The notes under the pieces were generated by a model that was given only the letters and a program-made list of their open reading frames with translations, was not told the origin of the DNA and searched no databases. The position numbers were made by a program, and so were the translations under genes. Below, piece by piece: positions 39,601 through 40,921 of a stretch of 40,921 bases of DNA. Source of the stretch: Mesostigma viride (taxonomy: Eukaryota > Streptophyta > Mesostigmatophyceae > Mesostigmatales > Mesostigmataceae); the NCBI GenBank assembly GCA_009746045.1, contig RPFO01000016.1:1367604-1408524 (forward strand). The letters are read 5' to 3'. Within the stretch, counting starts at the first letter, position 1, and every line of letters begins with the position of its first letter.

Positions 39601-40921
39601 CTGACCCCCCGGCATCCCATTGTTGCCGCTGCTGCCAAACGCGGCAAGGAACGTGGGAGCACCTCCTTGCAGCGCCGCAGAGGCAGAGCTTGCCAGTAAT
39701 GGATGCTGCTGGTGGTGGTTTGTGCCATCCAGACCACCCGGGTGGGAGGGAGGCTCCATGCCGGTGCCATTTGTGGCAGCCGCCAGAGCAAGGGCCCGTT
39801 GCATCGCTCCCGCCGACAGGCTGGAAGGGGACGAGGAGGACCCGAAGCCTGCGCTGATGGACATACCGAAGAACGGCGATGACGACGGCGATGACATCAG
39901 CGCGGAAGAGGACAGGAAGGCATCCGGGACGCCCCCCCCACGGGCACACTCCACTACCGACACGCCGATGGGCGAACCGCTCCCGGCCGATGCCCCGATG
40001 GGCGACCCGCTGCTTGCGGACGCGCTCACGAGGCTAGAGGGCAGCGGGACGGCTTCAGTAGAAGAGGCCACGCCTCGCATCGCGGCCAGCCCGCTCGCCC
40101 CCGCTGATGTGAGCGCGTGGATGAGCTGCTGATGCATGCCCGTTCCTGCATCTTGGTCATGGCCGCGACGAGGGGAGCCCGCGGCGAGTGATGCTGGGGA
40201 GCCCTCCCGGTCAGCTGAGGGACAAGAGGTTGGCGGCCGGAGCAGCCCCGCACCCGAGCGCTCCGCCAACGTGTCCATGGCGGCGTCACCGAGCATGCCG
40301 TTGGCCGCGCTGGCAGCATAAGCGTGTCGCTCGCGCCGAGGAGGTTGTAACGCCCACGGGGGAACGGGCCCGGCCCTCCGCCGGCGGTACACTTGTCACG
40401 CTCAGGCTCGAGTCGCGCTTCTTGGCCCTCTGTGACTGGCGGCTGCTGCTCGCTCGTTGGCCATCCACAAACCCCGACCCGGACAAAGATGCCGCCGCGC
40501 CCTGCGAGCTGCCTCCCTGGTGGCGGCGCGGGCCCTGGGGCGGTGTCACGGGCGGAGCCAGCTTGAGCGATGCCATGTCCATGTCCATGACGCCGCCAGC
40601 GGGGGCTGACGGATAGCCCGCATCGCTCCTGCCCTGCTGCAGCGTAGGCGCGTCGCCAGAGCCTTCCATCAGCCCTCCGTCATTGAGGCCTTGGAATCCG
40701 AGATGACGAGACGCCGCGCCCGAAATAGACATCGACCCGCCATCCTTGCCCGCGTCGGACGCATTCACGACCCCACTCCCGCGAGCCTCCACGTCACTCC
40801 CCGTTACAGTGGCTGCCACTCCTGTTACAGTGACCCCTACAGTGACACCCGAAAAAAGAGAGAGATGCGTCTCAAGCTGATTGTATCCGACCGGCACCGA
40901 AACATGGGCGCGCAAACACGC
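36616..40921 (-). CDS. Leucine-zipper (bZIP-like) protein gene, 5' end outside the window
   Basis: The 3' half is well defined. An exon ends at 38175 (AACCAGCG|GTGCGTG); the next are 37379-37531 (acceptor CACAACAG, donor CG|GTAAGT) and 36616-36733 (acceptor CACACCAG, stop TAA). Splicing yields SAARMRREKRKNQRAVAKGK, a linker, then ITKLEAENRSLNMRLAFVNR and LNSEQTLRIEELEAEL. Heptad a/d positions hold I-L, N-L, L-V, N-Q and I-L, including Asn at 'a' as in leucine zippers, and the heptads run unbroken across an intron. The basic stretch is close to bZIP, but the spacing to the zipper is about 20 residues too long. Upstream, 38175-40915 encodes a Ser/Gly/Ala-rich protein whose frame changes about five times (near 40350, 39510, 39400, 38745 and 38400). 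It is probably a nuclear regulator; the DNA-binding claim is tentative. Confidence 0.6.
36734..37000 (-). repeat. Tandem copies of the last splice acceptor and exon head
   Basis: The exon start CCTCAACTCGGAGCAGACGC occurs at 36733 (real), about 36841 and about 36961, each after a potential CAG/AAG acceptor. After the copies, codons read LNSEQTLHICAPSN and LNSEQTLCILALEL instead of LNSEQTLRIEELEA. From the third copy the frame stays open to 36581 (139 codons). More diverged echoes lie near 37100 and 37262. Confidence 0.75.

Overview
This window looks like nuclear DNA of a photosynthetic eukaryote, most likely a GC-rich green alga (prasinophyte or other chlorophyte grade). I infer this from a pentatricopeptide-repeat (PPR) gene with clean GT-AG introns, a GC-rich spliced regulator-like gene, many minisatellites and several non-LTR retrotransposon families. 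Nothing supports a bacterial or organellar origin. The species assignment is inference.

Layout. 1-4504 (minus): the C-terminal half of a PPR gene running off the left edge. Its exons are 1-240, 733-1113 and 3584-4504, all introns are phase 0, and one intron is mostly a 20-bp minisatellite. 4505-5345: decayed tandem copies of the last intron/exon junction. 5.3-15.9 kb: gene-poor DNA with tandem repeats (79, 20, 20, 14 and 37 bp units), G-rich runs, one possible membrane-anchored ORF (10355-10852) and one likely exon (13688-14267). 15.9-35 kb: a nested transposon graveyard. 36.6-40.9 kb (minus): a spliced leucine-zipper protein gene, open at its 5' end, again with tandem-duplicated splice acceptors.

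The graveyard can be read in layers. A 5.5-kb terminal-inverted-repeat (TIR) element (20782-26280) carries 173-bp satellite arrays in opposite orientation near its two ends, a 12-copy 109-bp array and a Tudor-like ORF. It sits inside a dispersed repeat (here 'family M'), and a copy of M lacking the insertion lies at 15990-16380, so both ends and a 3-bp target duplication can be read directly. A non-LTR element with reverse transcriptase (RT), CCHC knuckle and PD-D nuclease motifs occurs as copies A (16773-18877), A' (18895-19515), B (30642-31225) and C (31240-32004). A, B and C are flanked by 14-17 bp duplications ending in (AT)n. B and C entered the same target inside an ORF1-type retroelement (28252-28930 continuing at 32005). 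A 1.7-kb TTAA-flanked TIR element (28949-30637) then landed at the 3' junction of copy B. The ORF1-type family ends in a small hairpin followed by AATT-based simple repeats and is present in several truncated copies.

Most candidate ORFs between the two edge genes are repeats or decayed transposon pieces. No tRNA, rRNA or CRISPR array was seen.
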